Assembly: GCA_944327425.1 (NCBI GenBank)
Contig: CALVHJ010000030.1
Span: forward strand, 1 to 13,861
Direction of reading: 5' to 3'
Length of the DNA: 13,861 nucleotides
Origin: an uncultured Bacilli bacterium
GTDB lineage: Bacteria > Bacillota_I > Bacilli_A > RF39 > UBA660
A program made the translations under genes and the position numbers. The stretch's first letter is position 1, and every line of letters starts with the position of its first letter. Of the stretch, positions 1 to 7,079 are shown piece by piece. The notes beneath the pieces were generated by a model, which was not told the DNA's origin, ran no database searches, and saw only the letters and a list, made by a program, of their open reading frames with translations.

Positions 1-630
1 AAATTTTAAATTTAGTTCTTTAGTTTCTCCAACTTTCATACCTACTAGACCTTCTTCAAAGCCAGGAATGAAGGTGTGAGAGCCAATTTCTAAAGGATAA
101 TTTTCTCCTTTGCCACCTTCTAGAGCGACACCATCAACAAAGCCTTCAAAATCAATAACTGCTGTATTTCCTTCTTCTATCTTGCCATCTTCTTTAGGAG
201 AAATTTCAGCGTATTCTTCACGAATTCTTTTAACCTCAGCATCGATTTCTTCTTTGCTTACTTTAGCTTTTTCTTTTTTTAGACCAAGGTTTTTATATTC
301 ACCTAGAATAACTTCTGGTTTACCTATAATAGTGAATTTAAAAGTAACTTTATTTTCGTTGATTTCTATAATGTCTACTTTAGGTTCAACTACTGGCATA
401 ATTTTAGCATCTTCTAAAGCTTTATTATATGCTTCATCCATTACATAATCAACCGCATCCATGAAAAGTGATTCTAAGCCAAAGTTTTTAATATAAATAT
501 CTTTAGGTGCACTACCCTTTCTAAAGCCATCAATTTTAACTTCTTTATTTTTCTTTTTGAATGATTTATCTAAAGCTTTTTGCCAAGATTCTCCTTCAAT
601 TGTAATAGTTATTTCTTTTTTATTTTTCAT
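1..630 (-). CDS. tig: Trigger factor, N-terminal 210 residues (runs off window edge)
   Basis: Ribosome-associated chaperone and peptidyl-prolyl isomerase that meets nascent chains at the exit tunnel. Translating the minus strand from the ATG at 630 gives an unbroken frame to base 1. The ribosome-binding domain comes first and carries the signature loop GFRKGSAP (residues 35-42; family form GFRxGxxP). An FKBP-type PPIase domain starts near residue 151 (IEEGNTAVIDFEGFVDG) and continues through a PGFEEGLVGM stretch. The family is usually about 430 aa, so the rest of the PPIase domain and the C-terminal chaperone arms lie outside the window. AAAGGAG sits just upstream of the ATG. The gene has its own promoter between it and the amidoligase gene. 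Identification is firm. Confidence 0.96.
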   Translation of the reverse strand, partial: MKNKKEITITIEGESWQKALDKSFKKKNKEVKIDGFRKGSAPKDIYIKNFGLESLFMDAVDYVMDEAYNKALEDAKIMPVVEPKVDIIEINENKVTFKFTIIGKPEVILGEYKNLGLKKEKAKVSKEEIDAEVKRIREEYAEISPKEDGKIEEGNTAVIDFEGFVDGVALEGGKGENYPLEIGSHTFIPGFEEGLVGMKVGETKELNLKF

Positions 631-655
631 AACTAACTCCTTTCAAACTGGTATT

Positions 656-684
656 ATTATACCTTAATTTTATTTAATTTACAA
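656..684 (-). promoter_or_regulatory. Sigma-A-type promoter of tig
   Basis: On the minus strand, TTGTAA (684-679) and TATAAT (661-656) are separated by exactly 17 bp. The predicted start near 649 gives a leader of about 20 nt containing the AAAGGAG site. The promoter lies in the short gap after the amidoligase stop codon, so tig is probably transcribed independently of the genes before it. Confidence 0.75.
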
Positions 685-696
685 TAGTTATCAAAT

Positions 697-1665
697 TTAT
701 TTTAAACTAATAATTTCGTCTTTTTTAATATATTGTTTTAAAAAATTTATTTTATCTAAACTGTTATCAAAGATTAGATCGACTAATATGAGAGCACCTT
801 TAAGATAAGTTTTATTAAAATCAGCTAATTCTTTTACTTTCAAACGGTTAAATAAGCGATCTATTAGTTGTTCATCAAAATTGGGACTAGTTACATAAAG
901 CATTAGTTTTAAATAAAAATTAATAGTGTTTTGAATAATATGACGTTTTAAAGTGCCATTAGCACAACGTATTTCAATAGTGTTACCTAGTTCTTCAAAA
1001 GTGATTAAATCATAATAGTTTTTTAAATTAACAGCATAGCGTCTATCATAACTAAGAGATCTGGGCATACCAATAGTAGAAAAATAATCAGGGATTTTTC
1101 TAACTTTTAAGTTAGTAGCATAAGAAATTGGTTTAGCAAAATAAATAATATCTGGTCTAGCAGCATAGTCTTCACCATATGAAAATTTAAAAATAATATG
1201 TTCAAAAACACACCATACTTTAATAAAGTTAATGATATTTTTAATATCATCACCAAATATTTGACTGCCTATGTGAACATGAAGACTAGTTTTATTAGTC
1301 GTTTTAGCTTTTAGTTGTTTTAAGACTTTTAAGATATTACTTAAATTTTGCCAGTCGGTTGGTACATCATGAAGAGCAGGTGGAACAACTTCTCCTCCTA
1401 CAATAAAGCCATCTATTTTATAGCAGCAGCTTTTATCTTCTTTTACTTGCCACTCTTTGTAGGCTAGATCTTTACTTAATTCTTTTAAAACATAATAAAG
1501 TAGAGCTTGTTCAAATTCTATTTCGGGAGCAAAACTATAGTGTTCATCTATTCCTAAAGACTGGCGGTATCTTAATTGATAGGTTTTTAATTTAATTAAT
1601 AATTCTTTTAAATCACTTTTAGATAATTTAGATAAATAGCCTTTATAATTTAGAAAATCTTTCAT
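697..1665 (-). CDS. Amidoligase family protein (putative ATP-dependent COOH-NH2 ligase)
   Basis: Member of the amidoligase_2-type family, relatives of the glutamine synthetase/gamma-glutamylcysteine ligase fold that join an amine to a carboxylate using ATP. Counting from the ATG at 1665 (322 aa), the visible family motifs in order are EIEFE (48-52, acidic metal/ATP residues), GGEVVPP (90-96), SLHVHIG (127-133), RRYAVNL (208-214) and TIEIRCANGTL (229-239). No signal peptide or membrane segment is seen, so it is probably cytoplasmic. A longer reading frame opens at a GTG at 1704, but that codon lies upstream of the TATAAT at 1698-1693. The ATG at 1665 has a GGGG ribosome site 8 nt ahead, so I chose it. 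It directly follows the prepilin peptidase gene. The substrate is unknown; pilin or envelope modification is only inferred from position. Confidence 0.82.
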   Translation of the reverse strand: MKDFLNYKGYLSKLSKSDLKELLIKLKTYQLRYRQSLGIDEHYSFAPEIEFEQALLYYVLKELSKDLAYKEWQVKEDKSCCYKIDGFIVGGEVVPPALHDVPTDWQNLSNILKVLKQLKAKTTNKTSLHVHIGSQIFGDDIKNIINFIKVWCVFEHIIFKFSYGEDYAARPDIIYFAKPISYATNLKVRKIPDYFSTIGMPRSLSYDRRYAVNLKNYYDLITFEELGNTIEIRCANGTLKRHIIQNTINFYLKLMLYVTSPNFDEQLIDRLFNRLKVKELADFNKTYLKGALILVDLIFDNSLDKINFLKQYIKKDEIISLK

Positions 1666-1671
1666 AAGAAA

Positions 1672-1692
1672 AACCCCTTTTTTTAAGAGGTT
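1672..1692 (-). promoter_or_regulatory. Leader hairpin overlapping the amidoligase ribosome site
   Basis: In the transcript, AACCTC can pair with GGGGTT (one G-U pair) around a 9-nt A-rich loop, followed by a run of five U. The 3' arm contains the only purine-rich ribosome site for the ATG at 1665. The element could mask that site or act as a weak terminator for transcripts arriving from the prepilin peptidase gene. The stem is only 6 bp, so this is tentative. Confidence 0.35.
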
Positions 1693-1721
1693 ATTATACA
1701 GCACTTAGATTAAAAAAGCAA
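1693..1721 (-). promoter_or_regulatory. Promoter of the amidoligase gene, inside the prepilin peptidase 3' end
   Basis: TTGCTT (1721-1716) and TATAAT (1698-1693) are spaced by 17 bp on the minus strand. The -35 box and most of the spacer lie within the last codons of the upstream gene. The predicted start near 1686 gives a leader of about 20 nt. The -35 box is weak (3 of 6 consensus bases) but the -10 box is perfect. Confidence 0.55.
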
Positions 1722-2361
1722 TTAAATTGTTGAATTTATCCATAAAAAGGAAGACAATGGCCATACTTGCTATTAAGAAAGGCCCATAAGGTACTTCATT
1801 ATCTTTGTTTAATAAAAGAGCAGCAACAGCATATGGTAAGGCTAGTAAACTAGATAAAATAATCGATACTAAGCCTAGTCTTAAACCGAGAATAAGACCT
1901 ATAATACCAGCTAGTTTTATGTCACGACCACCTAATGCTTCTTTCTTAAATATTTTTTTACCAATAAAACCAATAATTAGCATTAATAAAAATAGAATAA
2001 GACCACTAAGCAAGCTTAAACCCATGTTTTTAAAGCCATAAAAGTAAGCTCGTAAAATTAAAATAAGGAGACCACTTATAATTAGCGGACTATCTAAAAT
2101 TATCATGTATTTAAAATCACTAATAAAAATAATTAGAACTAAACCAGCAATGATTAAAGAGGCGAAAAATTCATAACTTAGACCAAAATTATAATAACTA
2201 ATAAGAAATACTAAGGCATTTATAACGCCAATAAATAAGTTAAGAATCCAAGAATTACCTTCTTTTTCAATAACTTCCGGTACTAATAAAGGAAGTTTTT
2301 CACCAATAAAAGCATAGATAATTCCTAAAATAAAACCAATTAGAAAAAGAATAATAATCAT
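1705..2361 (-). CDS. Prepilin peptidase, A24 family (type IV prepilin/pseudopilin processing)
   Basis: Integral membrane aspartic protease that cuts the leader from type IV prepilins or pseudopilins. The two catalytic aspartates are visible: D82 in FISDFKYMIILD and D147 in GGRDIKLAG (family GxGD-type motif). The late VPYGPFLIAS motif (190-199) also matches. At 218 aa it is short for the family (usually about 250), and the N-terminal segment has no CxxC zinc motif of the methyltransferase domain, so N-methylation of pilins is doubtful. The protein is almost entirely hydrophobic helices. Its ATG at 2361 follows the pilC-like gene by 8 nt, and its ribosome site (AGGTG) overlaps that gene's end, so the two are co-transcribed and probably translationally coupled. 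Confidence 0.88.
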   Translation of the reverse strand: MIIILFLIGFILGIIYAFIGEKLPLLVPEVIEKEGNSWILNLFIGVINALVFLISYYNFGLSYEFFASLIIAGLVLIIFISDFKYMIILDSPLIISGLLILILRAYFYGFKNMGLSLLSGLILFLLMLIIGFIGKKIFKKEALGGRDIKLAGIIGLILGLRLGLVSIILSSLLALPYAVAALLLNKDNEVPYGPFLIASMAIVFLFMDKFNNLIAFLI

Positions 2362-2369
2362 TTTTTCAC

Positions 2370-3887
2370 CTACCCTATTTGACCATATAAACTAAACATC
2401 GGAATGACTACGGCTAGTATGACAACACCTACTATTAAAGCTAAAATAACAATCATAATAGGCTCTAAAAAACTTTTTAGATTAGCAACTCTACTTTTAT
2501 GTAAATCGTTAAAATAACTAGCTACTTTTTCCATCATTAAAGATAACTCACCGGTTGCTTCACCTGTTACAATCATGTAGTAGCAAGCATCAGGAATACA
2601 CCATTTATTGTAAAATGATTTACTTATTTTCTCACCTCTCGCAATATTACTTATCGTCTCAAACATTATATCTTTATATACTTCATTGTTAGTTATATTA
2701 GATAGTATTTCCATACTACTAGTTATATAAACACTATTACGTAGTAAACTAGCAAAAGTTTTGGTAAATAAAGTTAATTCATGATAAATGATAATTTTAC
2801 CAAAGAAAGGAATGTGCATACCAATTGTTTGAATAATTTTACGGAAAGTCTTGCTAATTTTGTATAACAGCAAAAGAGTTAAAATTACAACTAGAGCAAT
2901 AATTATTATTATATCTAAATTACTGGTTATATATTTGCTTAAATTAATTATCGATAAAGTAAAACCACTTACAGTTATACCAGCTTGATCATAAATTTTA
3001 ATAAATTCAGGGATAACATAAACCATAATGAATGTTAGTATGGCTATCGCAAAAACAAGTAAAATAGTTGGATAAATTATAGCACTAAGCATCTCTTTAT
3101 GGGTTTTGTCAATCTCGGTGTAATAGTTTGCCATATCATCAAGGGTCTTAATAAGCTCACCAGTTGCTTCAGCTGATTTAACCATATTAATAAGTAAGGG
3201 AGGAAAAACATCTCCTTGATTTTCTAGGGCTGTACTAAAAGATTCACCTAAAGTTAAATCATAACTAATCGCTTCATATAATCTTTTTTTCTTTTTATCT
3301 TTACTCGCTTGTTCTTTCATAATATGAATGGTATCATTTAAAGTTAAACCGGCTTTTAAGTAAGTACATACTTGAGTTAGCCAAAAGATTAAATCTTTGG
3401 TACTCATCCGTCTTTCTTTTTCAAAACCAAGCTTTTTTAAAAAGTTAGATAAGTGAGCTTTTTTTATTTGATAAACATCTATGCCTTCATTAGCTAAAAA
3501 ATTATGAAGAGTCATTTTACTGGTAGCACCCATAATGCCTTTAATCTTCTTACCATTAGCTAGTGTTCCATAATATTCATAATATTCTTTATTAACTTTA
3601 TGGGAGTTTCGCTCTAATTCCATTTCTTTTATTAAAGCATTTTTTTCTTTTTGCATCCTTTGTCTTTCTTCAAAAGAGGCAATATTTATTTGTTCCTCCT
3701 CTATGTTTTTCGTAATAAGAGGATCATAAATGACTTCTTTTACGCTCTTTTCAGGATTTTCTCTTTTTTTAAACTCTTTTTCGTTTTTAAAATAACTAAA
3801 AAATTCATACCAAACATCAAAGAAAACATACTTTATTCCTATTAAAACATACTTTATAAAGTTTAGGGGGGCTAAAAGTATTTTCAT
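2370..3887 (-). CDS. Type IV pilus / type II secretion inner-membrane platform protein (PilC/GspF family)
   Basis: Inner-membrane core of a type IV pilus or competence pseudopilus machine; in this family it couples the assembly ATPase to pilin polymerisation. Two T2SSF domains are clear, each with the hallmark ATGEL motif: FPPLLINMVKSAEATGEL at 228-245 and IPDACYYMIVTGEATGEL at 431-448. Membrane helices lie at about 269-292, 323-342 and 474-497. Residues about 104-142 match the small N-terminal domain of PilC (GTLANGKKIKGIMGATS). Before it lie about 100 extra residues: a hydrophobic/aromatic stretch (4-33) and a charged linker. The whole is 505 aa against a usual 400 or so. No PilB/PilT ATPase or pilin gene is in the window; they must be elsewhere. 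AGGAAAG precedes the ATG. Confidence 0.92.
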   Translation of the reverse strand: MKILLAPLNFIKYVLIGIKYVFFDVWYEFFSYFKNEKEFKKRENPEKSVKEVIYDPLITKNIEEEQINIASFEERQRMQKEKNALIKEMELERNSHKVNKEYYEYYGTLANGKKIKGIMGATSKMTLHNFLANEGIDVYQIKKAHLSNFLKKLGFEKERRMSTKDLIFWLTQVCTYLKAGLTLNDTIHIMKEQASKDKKKKRLYEAISYDLTLGESFSTALENQGDVFPPLLINMVKSAEATGELIKTLDDMANYYTEIDKTHKEMLSAIIYPTILLVFAIAILTFIMVYVIPEFIKIYDQAGITVSGFTLSIINLSKYITSNLDIIIIIALVVILTLLLLYKISKTFRKIIQTIGMHIPFFGKIIIYHELTLFTKTFASLLRNSVYITSSMEILSNITNNEVYKDIMFETISNIARGEKISKSFYNKWCIPDACYYMIVTGEATGELSLMMEKVASYFNDLHKSRVANLKSFLEPIMIVILALIVGVVILAVVIPMFSLYGQIG

Positions 3888-3911
3888 AATAATCTTTCCT
3901 ATTCTTAAATG

Positions 3912-3920
3912 ATTATACCA
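3912..3920 (-). promoter_or_regulatory. Extended -10 promoter of the pilC/prepilin peptidase operon
   Basis: The minus strand reads TGGTATAAT, a perfect -10 box with the TGn extension. No good -35 box is seen at 16-18 bp, which is normal for extended -10 promoters. The predicted leader is about 20 nt and contains AGGAAAG. Confidence 0.65.
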
Positions 3921-3953
3921 TAAAATTAGACATACTTCTACTCTATTTTTGAT

Positions 3954-4742
3954 TTATTCATTTAAAGAGGCAAAAACATCTATTTTACGTATTTTAAACA
4001 TATAAGGAAGGAAATTGGCAATAAGAACAAGAATTGTAAAAATAAAAGCGGGAATGATAACTTTAAAAATATTTAAATAAATAATAAAGTCTTTAATGTT
4101 TTTATTCGTTATAAAAATAAAACTTAGTTTACCGATTAAAAATAAAATAATAGTTAGAAAGGTACTTATTAATATAAGGGCAAGGACTCTTAAGAAGATT
4201 ATTTTTAAATTATCACGGTTTTTATAGCCCATTACTTTTAATATAGATATATTTTTAGTATCACTATCATAAATATTTTCTAAAATATAATACATAATAC
4301 AAAACAAAATAACCATGCTTATTAATTCTAAAGTGTTAAAATAATCAATGCTTTTTTGAGCAGCATTAATGCTATCTGTTAGGGCAAAATTATCTTGATA
4401 ATAGCTAATATTATGTTCTTTTAAGTAATTTATAAATGATTCTTTATCACTATAATTACTAATTACAATGTTATAGCTTTCCTCATCCATATATGAAGTA
4501 GATTCCATAATTGCGGATATCATAAATTCCTCTTTGATAGTATCTAAAAATTCGGCACTAGGATTTAGAACGGTAAACATTCTATTTTCTTCTAGAGAAC
4601 CATATACATAATTGATCGTATAATCAAAGTATTCTTTTACCGTTTGAAAACAAGCTACGATAACGATAATAATCATGATTAGGCCAATATAAATTAAGTT
4701 TAGTTTTTTATTTCTAAATGTTGACTTAATTATATTAAACAT
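3954..4742 (-). CDS. FtsX-like half-size ABC permease, cassette 2 (262 aa)
   Basis: Membrane subunit of a MacB/FtsX-type ABC transporter. Topology from hydrophobicity: TM1 at about 15-31, a small ectodomain (about 32-135), then TM2 at 137-154, TM3 at 184-206 and TM4 at 226-247. The loop after TM2 holds SILKVMGYKNRDNL, matching the conserved lR.lG segment of FtsX domains, and the tail IRKIDVFASLNE resembles the usual FtsX-domain end. It is the last gene of the seven-gene transporter operon, 11 nt after the small membrane-anchored protein, with AAGGTG as ribosome site. It probably pairs with the 400-aa permease to make a heterodimeric exporter or mechanotransmission complex. The ectodomain shows little similarity to its cassette 1 counterpart. 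Confidence 0.8.
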   Translation of the reverse strand: MFNIIKSTFRNKKLNLIYIGLIMIIIVIVACFQTVKEYFDYTINYVYGSLEENRMFTVLNPSAEFLDTIKEEFMISAIMESTSYMDEESYNIVISNYSDKESFINYLKEHNISYYQDNFALTDSINAAQKSIDYFNTLELISMVILFCIMYYILENIYDSDTKNISILKVMGYKNRDNLKIIFLRVLALILISTFLTIILFLIGKLSFIFITNKNIKDFIIYLNIFKVIIPAFIFTILVLIANFLPYMFKIRKIDVFASLNE

Positions 4743-4753
4743 ATATACACCTT

Positions 4754-5179
4754 CTAACTTTTTCTGATATTTAATTTAAATATATTAACTATTTCTTTTT
4801 TAGTACCATCTTTATAAGCATAGATATAAATATTGTTATCATTTTTTATGATATCATCAACAATACTATATTTCCTATTACTTTTTTCAATTAAATTAAG
4901 ATAATTATCACTACCAAAACCTATTAATAAAGTATCTTCATCATTATTATTACCAACATGGATCTCATAGTAGCTACTACTATTTTCTTCATTATAAATA
5001 AATAAATTAAAAGTGTTTTTAGTTAGGGAAGTGGTAATTATACCTAAAGCATAAGTCTCGTTTAGGTTGGGATTATTTAATGTTTCTACACTAACTTGAT
5101 AATAATTTGATTTAAATAAGAAAAAACAGATAATTATTACTATTATAAATGATACACTTATTATTATTTTCTTTTTCAT
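4754..5179 (-). CDS. Small membrane-anchored extracytoplasmic protein of unknown function (141 aa)
   Basis: I do not recognise a family. Residues about 5-23 form one hydrophobic helix after KKK, typical of a membrane anchor or uncleaved signal. There is no lipobox with the right small residues before C18. The remaining 115 or so residues are polar, asparagine-rich and probably extracytoplasmic, with alternating patterns suggesting beta strands. The gene sits between the two permease genes of ABC cassette 2, 8 nt after one and 11 nt before the other, with GAGGT as ribosome site. Cassette 1 has no counterpart at this place. Such a position suggests an accessory subunit, substrate-capture or immunity-type role, but nothing in the sequence proves it. 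Confidence 0.7.
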   Translation of the reverse strand: MKKKIIISVSFIIVIIICFFLFKSNYYQVSVETLNNPNLNETYALGIITTSLTKNTFNLFIYNEENSSSYYEIHVGNNNDEDTLLIGFGSDNYLNLIEKSNRKYSIVDDIIKNDNNIYIYAYKDGTKKEIVNIFKLNIRKS

Positions 5180-5187
5180 ATATTACC

Positions 5188-6390
5188 TCACTTAAAATCA
5201 ACACTTTTATAATTGGCTAAAACATTTATTAATAATGCTAGTAATAAAACGCCAATCATTATTAGAACTGATCTAAAACTATAGACTAAACGCATTTTAC
5301 CTAATATAAAGGGACGATAGTATAAAATAATATGGAATATGATAAATGCTATGATAGTTAAAATAATTGCTAAACTTATACAAAATAATAGTTTAATTAT
5401 TGATGATGTTATATAAGTTTTTCTTATATCACTCTTATGAAAACCTAGATAAGCCATTAAACGATAATATTTTTTTGATTCTTTAAAATCTTTTTCAAGC
5501 ATTAAGAATATTAAAATAAAGACTAAGATGGTTATAAAGTTTATGATGGTAGTAGTAATTAAGTTAACATTATCAAGATAACTAGTATCTATAAAAGCCA
5601 TTTCTCTTACAATAAGCCCTAAATCTTCCATATCTTTTAATACAGTATCAACATTTTTAGCACTATCTATCGTTACTCTGATGCTATCTGAAAAACGTTC
5701 ATAATCTGTTATATCAGTTAAAACATTATCCCAATATTCGGTTAAAACTTTTTTGTTGGTATAGCAAACATTTATATCTGGTCTGTATATACTATTTTTA
5801 TATAATCCTATTACTTTTAGGTTCATATCATATTTGTATTTATCAGGATTGCTTGAATTATAAGCGTCACCCGTATAGGACATATAAACATTTTTATTCA
5901 AATATGATTTTATATCAAAGCGATCTTTTAGAGCTAATCCTTCTATGTTTTCATCAGCTGTTGTTGGGTAAAAGTCTTCAGGACATATTAAATAATATCC
6001 ATCATCATCAGGAAAATTAGTTCCTTCAACTATTTCTGGCAAGGCCCTATTTCCGACGGCTAGTAGTTCTATTCCCCCGTTAAACTCTTCTGTTTTAAAG
6101 TCGTTAATATCAACATAGGCTTGAAAATAATTAGTATAATAAACATCTATTACATGATCAATGTTATATAAAGTGTTCATTAATTCCTCTTCATTATATC
6201 CTTCTGAACCAACCATAAAACTTCTATAATATATGTACTCATTGACATCATTTAAAAGTCTATTATTAACACTTTCTTTATAAGTAGCTATAATAAAAAC
6301 AAAACTTAAAGCTATAGTTATTATAATAACACTTAAAATATTAGATTTTTTTCTTATTTGGTATTTAGCTAATTCTAAATATGTTTTCAT
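5188..6390 (-). CDS. ABC transporter permease with large ectodomain, cassette 2 (MacB/FtsX-like, 400 aa)
   Basis: Membrane subunit of a MacB-type transporter: TM1 at about 18-35, an extracytoplasmic domain of about 240 residues, then TM2 at 281-298, TM3 at 329-357 and TM4 at 373-393. The loop after TM2 (RLMAYLGFHKSDIRK) fits the FtsX-domain core. The ectodomain holds ICPEDFYP (135-142) and VIGLY...DINVCY (193-210), which align with the same places in the 409-aa permease of cassette 1, so the two are diverged paralogues. Both keep a cysteine pair (C136 and C209 here) that could form a disulfide. The start overlaps the stop of the ATPase gene by 4 nt (ATGA), showing tight coupling; AGAGGT lies upstream. 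Confidence 0.85.
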   Translation of the reverse strand: MKTYLELAKYQIRKKSNILSVIIITIALSFVFIIATYKESVNNRLLNDVNEYIYYRSFMVGSEGYNEEELMNTLYNIDHVIDVYYTNYFQAYVDINDFKTEEFNGGIELLAVGNRALPEIVEGTNFPDDDGYYLICPEDFYPTTADENIEGLALKDRFDIKSYLNKNVYMSYTGDAYNSSNPDKYKYDMNLKVIGLYKNSIYRPDINVCYTNKKVLTEYWDNVLTDITDYERFSDSIRVTIDSAKNVDTVLKDMEDLGLIVREMAFIDTSYLDNVNLITTTIINFITILVFILIFLMLEKDFKESKKYYRLMAYLGFHKSDIRKTYITSSIIKLLFCISLAIILTIIAFIIFHIILYYRPFILGKMRLVYSFRSVLIMIGVLLLALLINVLANYKSVDFK

Positions 6391-7061
6391 TCAGGTACCT
6401 CTTCTATAGAATTGTTTTCAAGTCTAAGGACGATGTCGGCATATTTTTTTACTACTTCATCATGACTTACAATTATTACACACTTCCCCTTTTTACTTAA
6501 GCTTTTTAAGATATCTAATATTTTAAGAGTATTTTCAGGATCTAAGTTTCCTGTTGGTTCATCAGCGAGAATTATATGGGGATCATTAGCTAAGCTTCTT
6601 GATATTGCGACTCTTTGTTGTTCTCCGCCACTTAATTCTTTGGGAAAATGATTAGCTCTTTTTCTTAAACCAACAAGTTCAAGTAATTCATAAGATTTTT
6701 TTATTCTTGCTTCTTTAGTTAAAGATTTATCTAAATACATGGGAAGCATTACATTTTCATATGCTTTCATTAAGGGGTTTAAATAAAAGCTTTGAAAAAC
6801 AAAACCTATTTCTTTATTTCTTAAGTCGGCTAATTCATTATCTGATAAATCTTTAACTGATTTTTCACCTATAATAATATTACCAGCATCAAAAGAAAGT
6901 AATAATCCCATTATTTCAATTAAAGTAGTTTTTCCAGCTCCACTTTTACCTATAATACAATATACTTGGTTTTCTTTAAATTCATAAGTTAAATTATCTA
7001 AAACTTTAACTTCTTTTTCTTTCATATGATATGTTTTACATATGTTTTCTAATTTTAACAT
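6387..7061 (-). CDS. ABC transporter ATP-binding protein, cassette 2 (MacB/LolD type)
   Basis: Cytoplasmic ATPase that drives the permeases encoded next to it. All motifs are intact: Walker A GKSGAGKT (38-45), Q-loop Q90 in FVFQ, signature LSGGEQQR (143-150), Walker B IILADEP (163-169) followed by TGNLD, and the switch histidine H200 in SHD. The LSGGEQQRV and DEPTGNLD combination is typical of the LolD/MacB/FtsE branch that partners with FtsX-like permeases. Length (224 aa) is normal. The gene starts 18 nt after cassette 1 ends, with AAAAGGAG as ribosome site and no terminator between, so both cassettes are one transcription unit. It is similar throughout to the cassette 1 ATPase, supporting an old tandem duplication. 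Confidence 0.95.
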   Translation of the reverse strand: MLKLENICKTYHMKEKEVKVLDNLTYEFKENQVYCIIGKSGAGKTTLIEIMGLLLSFDAGNIIIGEKSVKDLSDNELADLRNKEIGFVFQSFYLNPLMKAYENVMLPMYLDKSLTKEARIKKSYELLELVGLRKRANHFPKELSGGEQQRVAISRSLANDPHIILADEPTGNLDPENTLKILDILKSLSKKGKCVIIVSHDEVVKKYADIVLRLENNSIEEVPE

Positions 7062-7079
7062 AACTCTACTCCTTTTAAT

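Noticed and set aside
110..448. Plus-strand open frame of 112 codons
   Set aside because: It lies wholly opposite the trigger factor frame, which has clear family motifs; the plus-strand product is low-complexity and has no ribosome site.
1666..1704. GTG start that would lengthen the amidoligase by 13 residues
   Set aside because: The GTG lies upstream of the -10 box at 1698-1693, and the added residues fall outside the conserved domain; the ATG at 1665 has a ribosome site.
1805..2041. Plus-strand open frame of 78 codons
   Set aside because: It is antisense to the prepilin peptidase and has no family features or ribosome site.
3651..3845. Plus-strand open frame of 64 codons
   Set aside because: It is antisense to the N-terminal extension of the PilC-like protein; its Phe/Lys-rich product mirrors the Lys/Glu-rich coding strand.
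3888..3953. Terminator for the ABC transporter operon
   Set aside because: Only an imperfect, interrupted pairing is visible and no proper U-run follows; I could not support a terminator here.
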